Below, one piece after another: positions 35,031-45,664 of a DNA stretch of 64,000 bases. Every line of letters starts with the position of its first letter. The stretch's first letter is position 1. The stretch covers positions 597,724 through 661,723 of the forward strand of contig NZ_JAAORM010000002.1 of NCBI RefSeq assembly GCF_017695965.1. The letters are read 5' to 3'. The stretch comes from Prochlorococcus marinus CUG1416. Lineage in GTDB: Bacteria; Cyanobacteriota; Cyanobacteriia; PCC-6307; Cyanobiaceae. The notes beneath the pieces are model-generated. The model was not told the origin of the DNA. It was given only the letters and a program-made list of their open reading frames with translations, and made no database searches. The translations under genes and the position numbers were made by a program.

Positions 35031-35113
35031 TAAAAAAAGAATGACACCTAGTTAACTTTTCCCTCGAAAATACAAATCATAGTAAATAATAGTATTAACA
35101 AATCAAAGTAAAG

Positions 35114-36286
35114 ATGTCTCAATCAACTATTGAATCTAAAAATAAAAAAGAAGTAAATAATGGAAAGGCACCAGCAAAGGAAACAATTTTGTCTCCAAGG
35201 TTCTACACAACAGACTTTGAGGCAATGGAAAATATGGATTTATCAATAAATGAGGAGGAACTGGAAGCTATATGTGAGGAGTTTAGGAAAGACTACAATA
35301 GGCATCATTTTGTAAGAAATAGTGAATTTGAAGGAGCTGCAGAAAAACTAGATCCTGAGACAAGAGAACTTTTTGTTGATTTTCTTGAAGGAAGTTGTAC
35401 TTCAGAGTTTTCCGGCTTTTTACTTTATAAGGAGCTTAGCAAGAGGATTAAAGACAAAAACCCTCTTCTTGCTGAATGTTTTGCTCATATGGCTAGAGAC
35501 GAAGCTAGACATGCAGGTTTCTTGAATAAATCAATGAGTGACTTTGGATTACAGTTAGATTTAGGTTTTTTAACCGCCAATAAAGATTACACTTATTTCC
35601 CACCAAGAAGTATTTTTTACGCTACTTATTTATCAGAAAAAATAGGCTATTGGAGATACATCGCAATTTATAGACATCTTGAAAAGAATCCAGATAGCAA
35701 GATTTTTCCTCTCTTTAATTACTTTGAAAATTGGTGTCAAGATGAAAATAGACATGGTGACTTCTTTGACGCACTAATGAGAGCACAACCACGTACTGTT
35801 AAATCTTTAAGTCAAAAAATTACCATTGGTGGCTCTACCTTTACACATCCACTCTTTGACTATTTCCATAGATTTAGATACTTTTTGAACAATCTTCCAT
35901 TAACATCAAAGTTATGGTCAAGGTTTTTTCTACTTGCTGTATTCGCAACTATGTATGCAAGGGATTTAGGAATCAAAAAAGATTTTTACAGCTCTTTAGG
36001 TTTAGATGCTAGAGATTACGACCAGTACGTTATTAATAAAACAAATGAAACTTCTGCTAGAGTTTTCCCTGTAGTATTAGATGTATATGATAAATCTTTT
36101 TATGAAAGATTAGATAAAATAGTTGAAAATAATAAGGTCCTTTCTGATATTGCTAACAGCGATGGAAATAAAATATCCAAAACTTTAAAGAAATTACCTA
36201 CCTATTTATCAAACGGTTACCAGCTATTAAGACTATACTTATTAAAACCTCTAGATAGCAAAGATTTCCAACCTGAGATTAGATAA
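35114..36286 (+). CDS. acsF: Mg-protoporphyrin IX monomethyl ester oxidative cyclase
   Basis: This 390-residue diiron enzyme forms the fifth ring of chlorophyll from Mg-protoporphyrin monomethyl ester using O2. The two E-x-x-H iron sites are in [18 protein letters not shown] and [18 protein letters not shown]. Other family blocks are [18 protein letters not shown] and [19 protein letters not shown]. This is the aerobic (AcsF/ChlE) form. It acts at the thylakoid surface, downstream of ChlH (49200-53210) in the same pathway. It starts 31 bases ahead of tldD. Confidence 0.95.
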   Translation: MSQSTIESKNKKEVNNGKAPAKETILSPRFYTTDFEAMENMDLSINEEELEAICEEFRKDYNRHHFVRNSEFEGAAEKLDPETRELFVDFLEGSCTSEFSGFLLYKELSKRIKDKNPLLAECFAHMARDEARHAGFLNKSMSDFGLQLDLGFLTANKDYTYFPPRSIFYATYLSEKIGYWRYIAIYRHLEKNPDSKIFPLFNYFENWCQDENRHGDFFDALMRAQPRTVKSLSQKITIGGSTFTHPLFDYFHRFRYFLNNLPLTSKLWSRFFLLAVFATMYARDLGIKKDFYSSLGLDARDYDQYVINKTNETSARVFPVVLDVYDKSFYERLDKIVENNKVLSDIANSDGNKISKTLKKLPTYLSNGYQLLRLYLLKPLDSKDFQPEIR

Positions 36287-36317
36287 TCTTTTATACAGAG
36301 CAAATTTTTAAACTCAT

Positions 36318-37742
36318 ATGCTTTCGTCACAAATCAAATCAAATGAAATCGAATTTGGTAGTTGCAATAAAGATTTATTAGAAGAAATTATTATCTATGG
36401 AATGGGACTTGGAGCTGATTTTGTAGAAATATTTATAGAAAATACAGACAATTCAAGTGTACTTGCTGAAGAGGATTACATTACAAGTGTAAGTCCATCA
36501 TTTGGAAGAGGTGCTGGTATTCGAATCTTCAAAGACAAAAGGGACGGATTTGTAAGTACTAATGATTTATCAAAACATGGCTTGATGAAATCAGTATCTC
36601 AAGCTATTGAGATGCTTGATATAACTGACAAAAACAACAGAGAAGTCTTTAACGGCCTAAATAAACATAGAGATTATAGTTTATCCAAGAAAACATGGAT
36701 TGATGAAGTTCCATCAATTCATGAGATAAGTGAAAAACTATTAGTCAGTACAAAGTCTCTTAAAAAAAATAACAAAATAATAACTAGAAAAGGAAGTTAC
36801 TCTAGAAATCTTCAGGAAGTAATCATAGCCTCCAGCGATGGGACCTATGCTTCCGATATTAGGTTGCATCAAACAGTTGGTCTTAACGTAATGGCTAGTG
36901 ATGCTCAATATAGATCTAATGGGAGTAGAAGATTTGGATCATCAGGAATGCCTAATGAATTTAGATTCTGGGATCATGAAAAAGCAGCAAATGATGTATT
37001 TGAAAGTTCAATGAATATGTTGTATGCGGATTATGTTGAGGCTGGACAAATGCCTGTTGTATTAGCTAATAAATTTGGTGGCGTTATATTTCATGAAGCA
37101 TGTGGACATTTGCTTGAAACTACACAAATAGAGAGAGGTACAACACCATTCGAGAATAAGTTGAATGAAAAAATTGCGCATGAATCAGTTACAGCAATAG
37201 ATGAAGGCATATCAGAAGGATCCTTTGGTTCATTATCAGTAGATGATGAAGGTATGGAACCGGAGAAATCAGTTCTTATAAAAAATGGAATTTTAAAAAA
37301 GTTTATATCCGACAGGGCAGGTGAATTACGAACTGGCCATAAAAGAACAGGGAGTGGAAGAAGGCAAAATTATTCTTTTGCAGCAGCTTCAAGAATGAGA
37401 AATACTTATATAGCTAAAGGTGAGTACTCTAAAGAAGATTTAATAAATAGTATTAGTGATGGTCTTTACTGCAAATCAATGGGTGGAGGCAGTGTAGGTG
37501 CTACAGGACAATTTAATTTTGCGGTAGAAGAAGGATATCTAATTAAAAATGGAAAATTAACTAAGCCAGTAAAGGGAGCAACTTTGATTGGTGAGGCTAA
37601 AGAAGTTATGCCAAAAATATCAATGTGCGGAAATGATCTTGAATTAGCGCCTGGATTCTGTGGATCCATTAGTGGAAGTGTCAATGTAACTGTTGGCCAA
37701 CCTCATATTAAGGTTGATTCAATCACGGTTGGTGGAAGATAG
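36318..37742 (+). CDS. tldD: Metalloprotease TldD
   Basis: This 474-residue TldD is half of the TldD/TldE protease, which trims unfolded peptides and modified natural products. The catalytic zinc motif is HEACGH at residues 259-264 within GGVIFHEACGHLLETTQIER, and it is intact. A C-terminal CGNDLELAPGFCGSISGSV with VTVGQPHIKVDSITVGG is also typical. The partner pmbA follows after 3 bases. In Prochlorococcus the pair may act on peptide products or on general turnover; no microcin or lanthipeptide genes are seen here. Confidence 0.93.
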   Translation: MLSSQIKSNEIEFGSCNKDLLEEIIIYGMGLGADFVEIFIENTDNSSVLAEEDYITSVSPSFGRGAGIRIFKDKRDGFVSTNDLSKHGLMKSVSQAIEMLDITDKNNREVFNGLNKHRDYSLSKKTWIDEVPSIHEISEKLLVSTKSLKKNNKIITRKGSYSRNLQEVIIASSDGTYASDIRLHQTVGLNVMASDAQYRSNGSRRFGSSGMPNEFRFWDHEKAANDVFESSMNMLYADYVEAGQMPVVLANKFGGVIFHEACGHLLETTQIERGTTPFENKLNEKIAHESVTAIDEGISEGSFGSLSVDDEGMEPEKSVLIKNGILKKFISDRAGELRTGHKRTGSGRRQNYSFAAASRMRNTYIAKGEYSKEDLINSISDGLYCKSMGGGSVGATGQFNFAVEEGYLIKNGKLTKPVKGATLIGEAKEVMPKISMCGNDLELAPGFCGSISGSVNVTVGQPHIKVDSITVGGR

Positions 37743-37745
37743 GGT

Positions 37746-39098
37746 ATGAATTCAAGAGAAATTACAACTCAAATCTCCAAAGCTGCAGATTTCCTAAATC
37801 TTAAAAAATGGGATTATGGTGCAAGCTTTTCTAATGATTATTCTGTGCAAGTAGATAAAGGTGAGGCTAAACAACTTAAGGCATCACAAAAGCAAATTTT
37901 AACTTTAAGAGTTTGGAACGAATCTAATTTAGTTGGTATTACTACAACAAGTGATATCAGTGAATCTGGTATTAAAAAGGCTCTAAATCTAGCAAATATT
38001 GCTTCTGATTTTGGCAACAAGAATGAAAGTACAGAATTCTCACCACTAGCCAAGGATCCTATTAAAGTTAAGGACGTAAAAAATAGAAATCCTGTTGGAA
38101 TTAAAAAATTACTTACTCTTTTAAGAGAAGCGGAAGTAAAACTATTAGAAAGTCATGATTCAATCAAATCTGTTCCATATAATGGTTTATCTGAGAGTTT
38201 TTATGAGAGAGTTTATGCAAATAGTGATGGTGCCTTTCGAAGTTACACCAAAAGTCAAGCTGCACTCTATTTATATGCAAGAGCAGAAGAGAAAGATAAG
38301 AAACCTCGTAGCTCAGGTTCCGTAAAACTTGGATATGGAGTTGATGATATAGATATAGAATCGTGTATTAAAGAGGCTTCGAATAAAACAATTTCTCATT
38401 TAAATTATTCATCTATTAAAACTAATAAATATTTAATATGTTTTTCCCCAGAGTCTTTTTTAACGATCATTAACGCCTTTAGCTCAATGTTTAATGCTAG
38501 AAGCATTTTAGATGGTGTGAGCTTATCTAATAAAAATTCTATTGGAGAGAAGCTATCTACAGAAGCACTTAATATTTATGATGATGGTCTTCACGAAAAG
38601 AATATTTCTTCATCACCATTTGATGGAGAAGGAACCCCTACCAAAAGAATATGTTTAATTAACAAAGGGAGAATTGAAAATTTTATACATTCTGAATCAA
38701 CTGCAAGAATATTTAAAACAATTCCTACTGGTCACGCTGGACTAGGATCAAAAGTTTCAGTATCTCCTGATTGGATAGTAGTTGAAAAATCAAATGGAGA
38801 CTACGATTTAAACACATCATTAAATCACTCTAATTATGATGGAGAATTTGTTTATATTGAAGAATTAAATGCAATCCATGCAGGGGTCAGAGCAAGTCAA
38901 GGTTCGTTCTCTCTTCCATTTGATGGATGGCTTTATAAAAACGGTAAAAAAATCTCAATAGAATCTGCAACTGTCGCAGGAGATATCAAAGATCTTTTGA
39001 AAAACATATTAAATATTGAATCAAGCCAGGAGGTAACAACAAATGGGGTTTCTCCACATATATGGGTAGATGAATTATCAATAACTGGTGACGTGTGA
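37746..39098 (+). CDS. pmbA: TldE/PmbA protease partner subunit
   Basis: This 450-residue protein is the non-catalytic partner of TldD: it lacks HExxxH but has the family fold marks VDKGEAKQLKASQKQIL, EGTPTKRICLINKGRIENFI and a C-terminal WVDELSITGDV. The heterodimer encloses the TldD active site. It directly follows tldD, and its TGA overlaps the GTG start of fmt, suggesting translation coupling. Confidence 0.9.
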   Translation: MNSREITTQISKAADFLNLKKWDYGASFSNDYSVQVDKGEAKQLKASQKQILTLRVWNESNLVGITTTSDISESGIKKALNLANIASDFGNKNESTEFSPLAKDPIKVKDVKNRNPVGIKKLLTLLREAEVKLLESHDSIKSVPYNGLSESFYERVYANSDGAFRSYTKSQAALYLYARAEEKDKKPRSSGSVKLGYGVDDIDIESCIKEASNKTISHLNYSSIKTNKYLICFSPESFLTIINAFSSMFNARSILDGVSLSNKNSIGEKLSTEALNIYDDGLHEKNISSSPFDGEGTPTKRICLINKGRIENFIHSESTARIFKTIPTGHAGLGSKVSVSPDWIVVEKSNGDYDLNTSLNHSNYDGEFVYIEELNAIHAGVRASQGSFSLPFDGWLYKNGKKISIESATVAGDIKDLLKNILNIESSQEVTTNGVSPHIWVDELSITGDV

Positions 39099-40081
39099 GA
39101 ATTATATTCTGGGGTACACCTGAATATTCACTTGCGAGCCTTGATATTTTTATTAAATCTAAGCACGACGTGATTGCAGTAGTTAGCCAACCGGATAAGA
39201 AAAGAAATAGGGGTAATAAATTAATATCTTCACCTGTTAAAAGCTTTGCCGAGCAAGAATCTATAAAAATTTATACTCCTGAAAAAATTAGGGACAATAT
39301 AAATTTTGTAAATGAACTTAAATCACTATCTTGTGATTTATTTATTGTTATCGCTTATGGGAAAATTTTACCCATAGAGATATTAGAAATTCCGAAATTT
39401 GGTTGTTGGAACGCACATGCTTCATTACTTCCAAGATGGCGTGGTGCTGCCCCAATCCAATGGTCCCTAATGAAAGGGGATGAATTTACAGGAGTTGGAA
39501 TTATGAAAATGAGTGAAGGACTAGATACTGGTGACTTATTGTTGGAAGAAAAAATTAAAATCGATAATAATGATAATTTAAATACTCTAACGGAAAAACT
39601 TAGTGATTTATCTGCAAAATTATTTTTAAATGCTACATCTTTACTAGAAGAAAATATTAATAAAAATACTAATTCTCAATTAACAAAACAAAATACCCTT
39701 GGAAGAGAAATTACTTACGCAAGAATGATTGAGAAATCAGACTATAAAGTTGATTGGGGGAATGAGGCAATTGAAATTTCTCGAAAAATAAAAGCATTAT
39801 ACCCACGAGCATATACAACTTTTAGAGGTAAGAACCTAAAAATAATTAAAATTAAAGTTTTGAGTAATGATGATATTAATAATGAAAAAATAAGTTTCAT
39901 GAGAAATTATCCCATGCCAGGTATTATTCTAGCTGTCATAGAAAATGAAGGAATAATAATTTCAACTAAAACTGAACCGATTATTTTGATAGAAGCAAAA
40001 CTTGAAGGCAAAAACATATCTAGCAAAAAGCAATTGATACAACAGTTAAAGCCCTCAGTAGGTGAATATCTCTCAGATTAA
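39095..40081 (+). CDS. fmt: Methionyl-tRNA formyltransferase
   Basis: This 328-residue enzyme formylates Met-tRNA(fMet) with 10-formyl-tetrahydrofolate. The N-terminal IIFWGTPEYSLASLDIFI and the catalytic region GCWNAHASLLPRWRGAAPIQ are clear, and YARMIEKSDYKVDW starts the C-terminal tRNA-binding domain. The start is GTG 39095, overlapping the pmbA stop. The initiator tRNA it serves is encoded at 62906. It converges with terC at a 3-base gap. Confidence 0.95.
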   Translation: MRIIFWGTPEYSLASLDIFIKSKHDVIAVVSQPDKKRNRGNKLISSPVKSFAEQESIKIYTPEKIRDNINFVNELKSLSCDLFIVIAYGKILPIEILEIPKFGCWNAHASLLPRWRGAAPIQWSLMKGDEFTGVGIMKMSEGLDTGDLLLEEKIKIDNNDNLNTLTEKLSDLSAKLFLNATSLLEENINKNTNSQLTKQNTLGREITYARMIEKSDYKVDWGNEAIEISRKIKALYPRAYTTFRGKNLKIIKIKVLSNDDINNEKISFMRNYPMPGIILAVIENEGIIISTKTEPIILIEAKLEGKNISSKKQLIQQLKPSVGEYLSD

Positions 40082-40084
40082 GTT

Positions 40085-40792
40085 TTAAATTCTCTTTTTA
40101 GAGAATCCCCAAATGAAAGCAAAAAGAATCAAAATATAAAAATAATAGTCTGGAAGAATAGATTCTTTAATTAACGTATTTATTAAAAGTTTAATCCCAA
40201 CAATTAAAATTGCTACGTAACCTGCTGTTTCTAATCTAGAAAATATATCCAGAAGTTTTAGAAAAATCCCCGATGTAAATCTTAAGGCTAATACTCCAAT
40301 TACTGCTCCAAATATTATTAATATGTATTGATCGCTGATAGCTACTGCAGTAGTGATACTGTCTATGGAAAATGCAAAATCAGTAATTGAGAGAAGTGCT
40401 ACAACCCTTAAGAACTTAAAATTATTTTTATTATTATCTGTGCCATTTTCGGCATTTTCTATTTCAGAATTAAAAAAAACATTAGAGAAGAATAAATATA
40501 TTAAATAAAAACCAGCAAAAACCCTAATAAAAATAAACTTGAGAAGAACATTAGATAAAATGATGAGAATAATTCTAAATAATAAAGATATTGTAATACC
40601 AATATTTAAGGCTCTTGACCTTAATTCCGAACTGTCGAGGGATTTAGTAAGAGAAGCTAGTGCGACAGCATTATCAGCCGATAATAATAACTCTAGTGCA
40701 ATTAATATTGGTAAAAGTGTAAAGATTTCGTACCAACTGTCTACTTGATCTAGTGTGGGTATAAAAGAATTTATTGCGGCTGAATCCATCAA
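40085..40792 (-). CDS. TerC-family integral membrane protein
   Basis: This 235-residue, seven-helix protein has the TerC marks LELLLSADNAVALASL, SITDFAFSIDSITTAVAIS and FLKLLDIFSRLETAGYVAIL. The paired acidic residues in helices (SADN, SIDS) fit metal-ion transport; TerC proteins are linked to Mn2+ export and to thylakoid biogenesis. It is divergent from mfd with a 71-base gap. Substrate is not shown by the sequence. Confidence 0.85.
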   Translation of the reverse strand: MMDSAAINSFIPTLDQVDSWYEIFTLLPILIALELLLSADNAVALASLTKSLDSSELRSRALNIGITISLLFRIILIILSNVLLKFIFIRVFAGFYLIYLFFSNVFFNSEIENAENGTDNNKNNFKFLRVVALLSITDFAFSIDSITTAVAISDQYILIIFGAVIGVLALRFTSGIFLKLLDIFSRLETAGYVAILIVGIKLLINTLIKESILPDYYFYILILFAFIWGFSKKRI

Positions 40793-40863
40793 ATATTATT
40801 CACAATCAGTATAAAATCTAATATAATATGTCGGATATTCGTAATCAAGATTGATAACTATAA

Positions 40864-43800
40864 ATGAGTTTAAATACTTTAGTTAATTATATTTCAAACT
40901 CACAAATTACCTCTGAATTAATAAAAAGAATTTCAAAAAATAAAGAATTAAATATTGTTGGTTCAAGTAGATATGCTAAATCAATAGTCTTAGATAGCAT
41001 TGCAAAAAAAGAAAATAAAAATATATTATTAATTTGTCCTAATATAGAAATTGCCTACAAATGGATTGGTTATTTTGAAAGTTTAAATGATTTAGCAGTT
41101 TTATATTATCCGCCAACAGAACATTTACCATACTCGTCAATCAATAAATCCAAAGAGATTGAATTTACTCAGCTTACTGTTTTATCGAAATTAATAAAAA
41201 AAGAGAACAAAGAACTTAATATTGTTGTATCAACAGAGAAATCACTACAACCTCATCTAATAAATAAAAAATTATTAATTGAAAACAAGTTAGATCTGCA
41301 AAAAGGGGTTCAAATTGAAATTCAAGAATTAGCAAATAAACTTACATTGCTTGGTTATAAAAAAGAAGATGTAACTTCTACAGAAGGATTCTGGAGTAGG
41401 AGAGGGGAAATAATAGATATATATCCTGTAAATAATGAGTTCCCTATAAGATTAGAATTTTTTGATAATGTAATTGAGAAAATAAGAGAATATGATCCCA
41501 ATACACAAAAAACACTGGAAAGTATCAATAATATTGAAATAATACAGGCTGGATTTGATTTACTAATAAAAGATAAGTTAAATAATTTATCTAAGAACTG
41601 TATTTTTAATTCAGAAGATATAAATAAAAATAATCTTGATCGTTATTTAGGAATAATTGAAAAAAAGCCTTCAAATATAATAGATTTCATAAAGAAAGAA
41701 ACAATTCTTGTAATTGATGAATTAGAAGATTGTAATAAATTTGCGAATAACTGGTATCTAGATTCAGAAAGTAATTTTGATAATTGTGCGTATGAATTAA
41801 ATGAAAACCTCAAAAATAATGATATTACCTTAAAGGCTAAGCCTAATTTGCATTTAAAGTTTGAGGAAATATTAAATTCACTGAGAAATTTTAATTTAAT
41901 AAAATTGTATGAATTTGAATCTAAAGAGAATATTCATAATAGTTTTTTATTAAACGATAAAAGATTAAATTCATACTCTAAAAATATAGGGAAATTATCT
42001 AACGATATAAATAAATATATAAAAAATAAAGAAAAAGTATGGATATTATCGGCACAGCCATTGAGAACTAGGACTTTACTTTTTGAGCACGAATGTAATA
42101 CAAACTTCTTAAATAATCCTAATGATAATGATGAAGCATTTAAGTCAATTAATAATTCAACTCCTTTAATTATAAAAAATAGGAACAATTATGAAATAGA
42201 GGGTTTTTATCTTCCTATATGGAAAGTTGTCCTCGTAACAGATAAAGAATTATTTGCACAACAATCTCTTTTTAATAATGTTTTCATAAGAAGAAAAAAA
42301 AGAAGTACCAATTCAAATATTAATTTGAATAAGATTAGTCCAGGGGATTTTATTGTTCATAAAAATCATGGAATAGGAAAATTTTTAAAAATTGAAAAAA
42401 TCAATATAACTGGAGATTCAAGAGATTATTTAGTCATTCAGTATCAAGACGGGAAGATAAGTGTTGCAGCTGATCAACTCGGTAGTGTTAACAGGTATAG
42501 ATCTAGCGGAAAAATAAAGCCAAAAATAAATAAATTAGGAGGGACAGAATGGGAAAGAATAAAAGATAAAAATAAGAAACAAATCAAAAAAGTTGCTGTC
42601 GATATCTTAAAACTTTATGCAAAGAGAGAAAAAGTAAAGGGGCACGTATACCCAGAAGATGGTCCTTGGCAAGATGAATTAGAGGAATCATTCCCTTATC
42701 AACCAACACCAGATCAAATTACTGCTGTAAAAGAAATAAAGTCTGATATGGAAAGCGATAAGCCAATGGACAGGTTAGTTTGTGGAGATGTAGGCTTTGG
42801 CAAAACAGAGGTTGCTGTTCGGGCTATTTTTAAGGCTATTACATCAGGCAAGCAAGTAATATTACTAGCACCTACAACAATCCTAGCTCAACAACATTGG
42901 AGAACAATAAATAATAGATTTTCACCTTACCCAATAAAAGTTTCATTACTCAATAGATTCAAAACCCTTAATGAGAGAAAGGAAATCTATGCAGGTTTAA
43001 AAAATAACAAAATTGATTTAGTAGTAGCCACACATCAAATTCTAGGGAAAGAAATTGAAATAAAAAACTTAGGACTACTTGTTATAGATGAAGAACAAAG
43101 ATTTGGAGTAAGTCAAAAAGAGAAAATTAAAAAAATAAAAACTAACATAGACGTTTTAACTCTCTCGGCAACTCCAATTCCTAGAACTCTTTATATGAGC
43201 TTATCTGGGCTGAGACAAATGAGCTTACTAAATACTCCTCCTCCATCAAGAAGATCAATAAAAACATATTTATCTGAAATTGATATGGATGTAATAAGAA
43301 CTGCCATTAATCAAGAACTTGATAGGGGTGGTCAAATATTTTATGTTCTTCCAAGGATTTCTGATATTGATCAAGCTGTAAACAAATTAAAAAATATGTT
43401 TCACAACTTAAAGTTTATTGTTGCTCATGGACAAATGAACGAAACAGAGCTTGAAAATGCAATGATTGCTTTTAATAACGGAGAAGTTGATCTCATGATA
43501 TGCACAACGATAATTGAAAGTGGATTAGACATTCCTAAAGTAAATACAATTATAATTGAAGATTCTCACAAATTTGGACTATCACAACTTTATCAACTTA
43601 GAGGAAGAGTTGGGAGAAGCGGAGTACAAGCTCATGCTTGGTTATTTTATCCAAATATAAATAAAATTAATGACGCTGCAAAACAAAGATTGAAAGCAAT
43701 AAAAGACTTTTCGGAACTTGGAAGTGGATACCAACTTGCGATGAAAGATATGGAAATAAGAGGAGTAGGAAGTTTACTGGGAGAAGAACAAAGTGGGAAA

Positions 43801-44376
43801 GTTAATGCTCTTGGATATGATTTATATATAGAAATGCTCCATGAGGCTATTTCAGAAATCTCTGGGCAAGAAATACCAGAAGTTAGTGACACACAAATTG
43901 ACCTCCAAATAAATGCATTTATACCTGCAACATGGATATTAAACAGAGAAGAGAAGCTTGAGGCTTACAAATCTGCTACTGAATGTTCAAATAATAATGA
44001 ATTAACTGAATTAGCTTCAGATTGGATTAATAGATATGGAACCTTACCGAAACCTGTTGAGTCCTTGATTATGATAATGAGACTAAAATTGCTTGCTAAA
44101 AAATGTGGTTTTAACAAGATCAAACTCAAAAAGCCAAACATCTTAATAGAGACCAAATTAAAAAATTCTACTTTCAAAATTCTTAAAAATTCTTTACCAA
44201 GTAATGTTCAAAATAAATTTAATTTTGATGAAAGGGAACAATGCTCCTTAATAACTATAAGAGGTTTAGGCGTTACTGAAGTTCAAAATCAAATTGATCA
44301 ATTGATGTATTGCTTTGGTTTATTTCTTGAAGAAATAAATAATTTTGATAAGGACCTACTAATTAAAAAAGAATAA
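40864..44376 (+). CDS. mfd: Transcription-repair coupling factor
   Basis: This 1170-residue Mfd releases stalled RNA polymerase and recruits UvrA to the lesion. The UvrB-like N-terminal part has FWSRRGEIIDIYP. The polymerase-interacting domain starts GDFIVHKNHGIGKF. The RecG-like translocase has the Walker A in GDVGFGKTEVAVRA, the DEEQRFGV box (LLVIDEEQRFGV), TLSATPIPRTL and QLRGRVGRS. The C-terminal D7 domain ends the chain. Length and all motifs are complete. Its 5' region is divergent from terC. Confidence 0.96.
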   Translation: MSLNTLVNYISNSQITSELIKRISKNKELNIVGSSRYAKSIVLDSIAKKENKNILLICPNIEIAYKWIGYFESLNDLAVLYYPPTEHLPYSSINKSKEIEFTQLTVLSKLIKKENKELNIVVSTEKSLQPHLINKKLLIENKLDLQKGVQIEIQELANKLTLLGYKKEDVTSTEGFWSRRGEIIDIYPVNNEFPIRLEFFDNVIEKIREYDPNTQKTLESINNIEIIQAGFDLLIKDKLNNLSKNCIFNSEDINKNNLDRYLGIIEKKPSNIIDFIKKETILVIDELEDCNKFANNWYLDSESNFDNCAYELNENLKNNDITLKAKPNLHLKFEEILNSLRNFNLIKLYEFESKENIHNSFLLNDKRLNSYSKNIGKLSNDINKYIKNKEKVWILSAQPLRTRTLLFEHECNTNFLNNPNDNDEAFKSINNSTPLIIKNRNNYEIEGFYLPIWKVVLVTDKELFAQQSLFNNVFIRRKKRSTNSNINLNKISPGDFIVHKNHGIGKFLKIEKINITGDSRDYLVIQYQDGKISVAADQLGSVNRYRSSGKIKPKINKLGGTEWERIKDKNKKQIKKVAVDILKLYAKREKVKGHVYPEDGPWQDELEESFPYQPTPDQITAVKEIKSDMESDKPMDRLVCGDVGFGKTEVAVRAIFKAITSGKQVILLAPTTILAQQHWRTINNRFSPYPIKVSLLNRFKTLNERKEIYAGLKNNKIDLVVATHQILGKEIEIKNLGLLVIDEEQRFGVSQKEKIKKIKTNIDVLTLSATPIPRTLYMSLSGLRQMSLLNTPPPSRRSIKTYLSEIDMDVIRTAINQELDRGGQIFYVLPRISDIDQAVNKLKNMFHNLKFIVAHGQMNETELENAMIAFNNGEVDLMICTTIIESGLDIPKVNTIIIEDSHKFGLSQLYQLRGRVGRSGVQAHAWLFYPNINKINDAAKQRLKAIKDFSELGSGYQLAMKDMEIRGVGSLLGEEQSGKVNALGYDLYIEMLHEAISEISGQEIPEVSDTQIDLQINAFIPATWILNREEKLEAYKSATECSNNNELTELASDWINRYGTLPKPVESLIMIMRLKLLAKKCGFNKIKLKKPNILIETKLKNSTFKILKNSLPSNVQNKFNFDEREQCSLITIRGLGVTEVQNQIDQLMYCFGLFLEEINNFDKDLLIKKE

Positions 44377-44450
44377 ATTATTAAATAATTATTTAAAATC
44401 CGCGAAAGAGTTTAATTTCGGTTAGGTTTATAAAAATTTTTTCTTAATTC

Positions 44451-44612
44451 ATGGGTGAATATATAGACGTCGGAATACAAACTTCGATTTTACCCTTAAC
44501 AATAATTTTCTCATCTATTGCTCTTGGATTCTACGCACTATTCGGATTAGAAACAGAAAATGATGACGATGATTCTGATTCAGGTGGCGGGGGATTAATG
44601 CAGCCAATTTGA
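44451..44612 (+). CDS. Small single-helix membrane protein with acidic tail (53 aa)
   Basis: The frame starts MGEYIDVGIQTSILPLTIIF, has one helix (to about residue 32), then an acidic stretch (LETENDDDDSDSGGGG) and ends LMQPI. The size and layout resemble photosystem or cytochrome small subunits such as PsbN, but it does not match one I know. It lies 74 bases after mfd and ends 2 bases from the convergent 44615-44983 gene. The ATG is preceded by an AT-rich leader without a clear ribosome binding site. Confidence 0.6.
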   Translation: MGEYIDVGIQTSILPLTIIFSSIALGFYALFGLETENDDDDSDSGGGGLMQPI

Positions 44613-44614
44613 AA

Positions 44615-44983
44615 TTATTTATAACCGATCTGTGTCGTTTTTCTCTTTCCAATCTTAAATAACCTATAAAAAGAGCCCATTAATAAAATAAAAGTAATAA
44701 TCGAAGAAATAAAAATGAAAATCACCAAAAATATTTCATAAAGATTTGATATGAGCTCAATAATTAAAATAAAAGACTTATTAAAAGTCAAAGGTAGATT
44801 TTGAAAAAGCAAATTCTTGTTAGGTATTAAATAATTTATATAAACTAATAAAAGACCCAAAATAAACATAAAGCCAGATTCAGTTAATAGTCTTTTTTTT
44901 GATTTTCTTCTTAAAGTAAATTTCTTTTTAAAAATATATTTTTCAGACTTCATATTTAAATTAGGGATTTTCAAATCTGCCAT
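44615..44983 (-). CDS. Two-helix membrane protein (122 aa), hypothetical
   Basis: This protein has a basic N-terminal region (FKKKFTLRRKSKKRL) followed by hydrophobic helices FMFILGLLLVYINYLI and LYEIFLVIFIFISSIITFILLMG, and a basic C-terminus (GKRKTTQIGYK). By the positive-inside pattern both ends face the cytoplasm. No family recognised. The next gene on this strand (45073) lies upstream by 89 bases. Confidence 0.6.
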   Translation of the reverse strand: MADLKIPNLNMKSEKYIFKKKFTLRRKSKKRLLTESGFMFILGLLLVYINYLIPNKNLLFQNLPLTFNKSFILIIELISNLYEIFLVIFIFISSIITFILLMGSFYRLFKIGKRKTTQIGYK

Positions 44984-45072
44984 ACATCAAATAACAAAGA
45001 ATAAATTAATAATTATTCTGAAAAGTAATTTCTCTAATAATATCGTGTTTATATTTTGAATGCTAATAGTCT

Positions 45073-45663
45073 TTATTTTGGATTTTTTAGTTCATTTTTT
45101 TCTTTATCTTCAACAGGATTATAAAAATAAATAAAAGTAGAGGAGAATAGAATTAAAGAACAGATTGCAATAAATGGCGGCAAAATGAAATTGAAAAATT
45201 TAACCTTGTTATTTAACCCAAATTTCACCTTTTTAGGAATATTATTAGATAAACCAGTTTTTTTTATTCTAACTTTTGATGATTCATTTAACTGATCGAA
45301 ACAATTTATGATGTCGGTTAACAATGAATTACCAATCTTAAAAATTAATGGCTTTACATTTGGTTTAGAGCTCTTGAGAACAATATTATGTATGTTGAGA
45401 TTGTCAGCTTTTATATCTATTAATTTAGACTCATATAATGGTATTTCGTTTTTGATTAAAAGATTTGAATAAATATAAAAAGCATCCATAATAGGCCCTA
45501 AATGTTCAATTTTGCCTTCAATAAGTGGTTTATCAATTATGGTTAATTTCCATTGTGAAATTATTGATATTTGATCTTTATTTTCATTATTTGAATAATC
45601 TGGCAATCCGATTATTTCTAGACTCACCGAAGATTGATGAAATAGTAATTTATTTTGTATCAT
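45073..45663 (-). CDS. DUF4335 family protein
   Basis: This 196-residue protein has the DUF4335 core: SVSLEIIGLPDYSN, ISIISQWKLTIIDKPLIEGK, MDAFYIYSNLLI and LLTDIINCFDQLNES. A membrane helix (LPPFIAICSLILFSSTFIY) lies near the C-terminus. In cyanobacteria it accompanies a DUF3038 gene, as here (45665-46189, 1 base upstream). Function unknown; it is anchored to a membrane with a mostly cytoplasmic body. Confidence 0.72.
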   Translation of the reverse strand: MIQNKLLFHQSSVSLEIIGLPDYSNNENKDQISIISQWKLTIIDKPLIEGKIEHLGPIMDAFYIYSNLLIKNEIPLYESKLIDIKADNLNIHNIVLKSSKPNVKPLIFKIGNSLLTDIINCFDQLNESSKVRIKKTGLSNNIPKKVKFGLNNKVKFFNFILPPFIAICSLILFSSTFIYFYNPVEDKEKNELKNPK

Positions 45664-45664
45664 A

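Noticed and set aside
40088..40106. Short hairpin between fmt and terC ends
   Set aside because: A 7-bp AT-rich stem without a following T-run on either strand; too weak to call a terminator.
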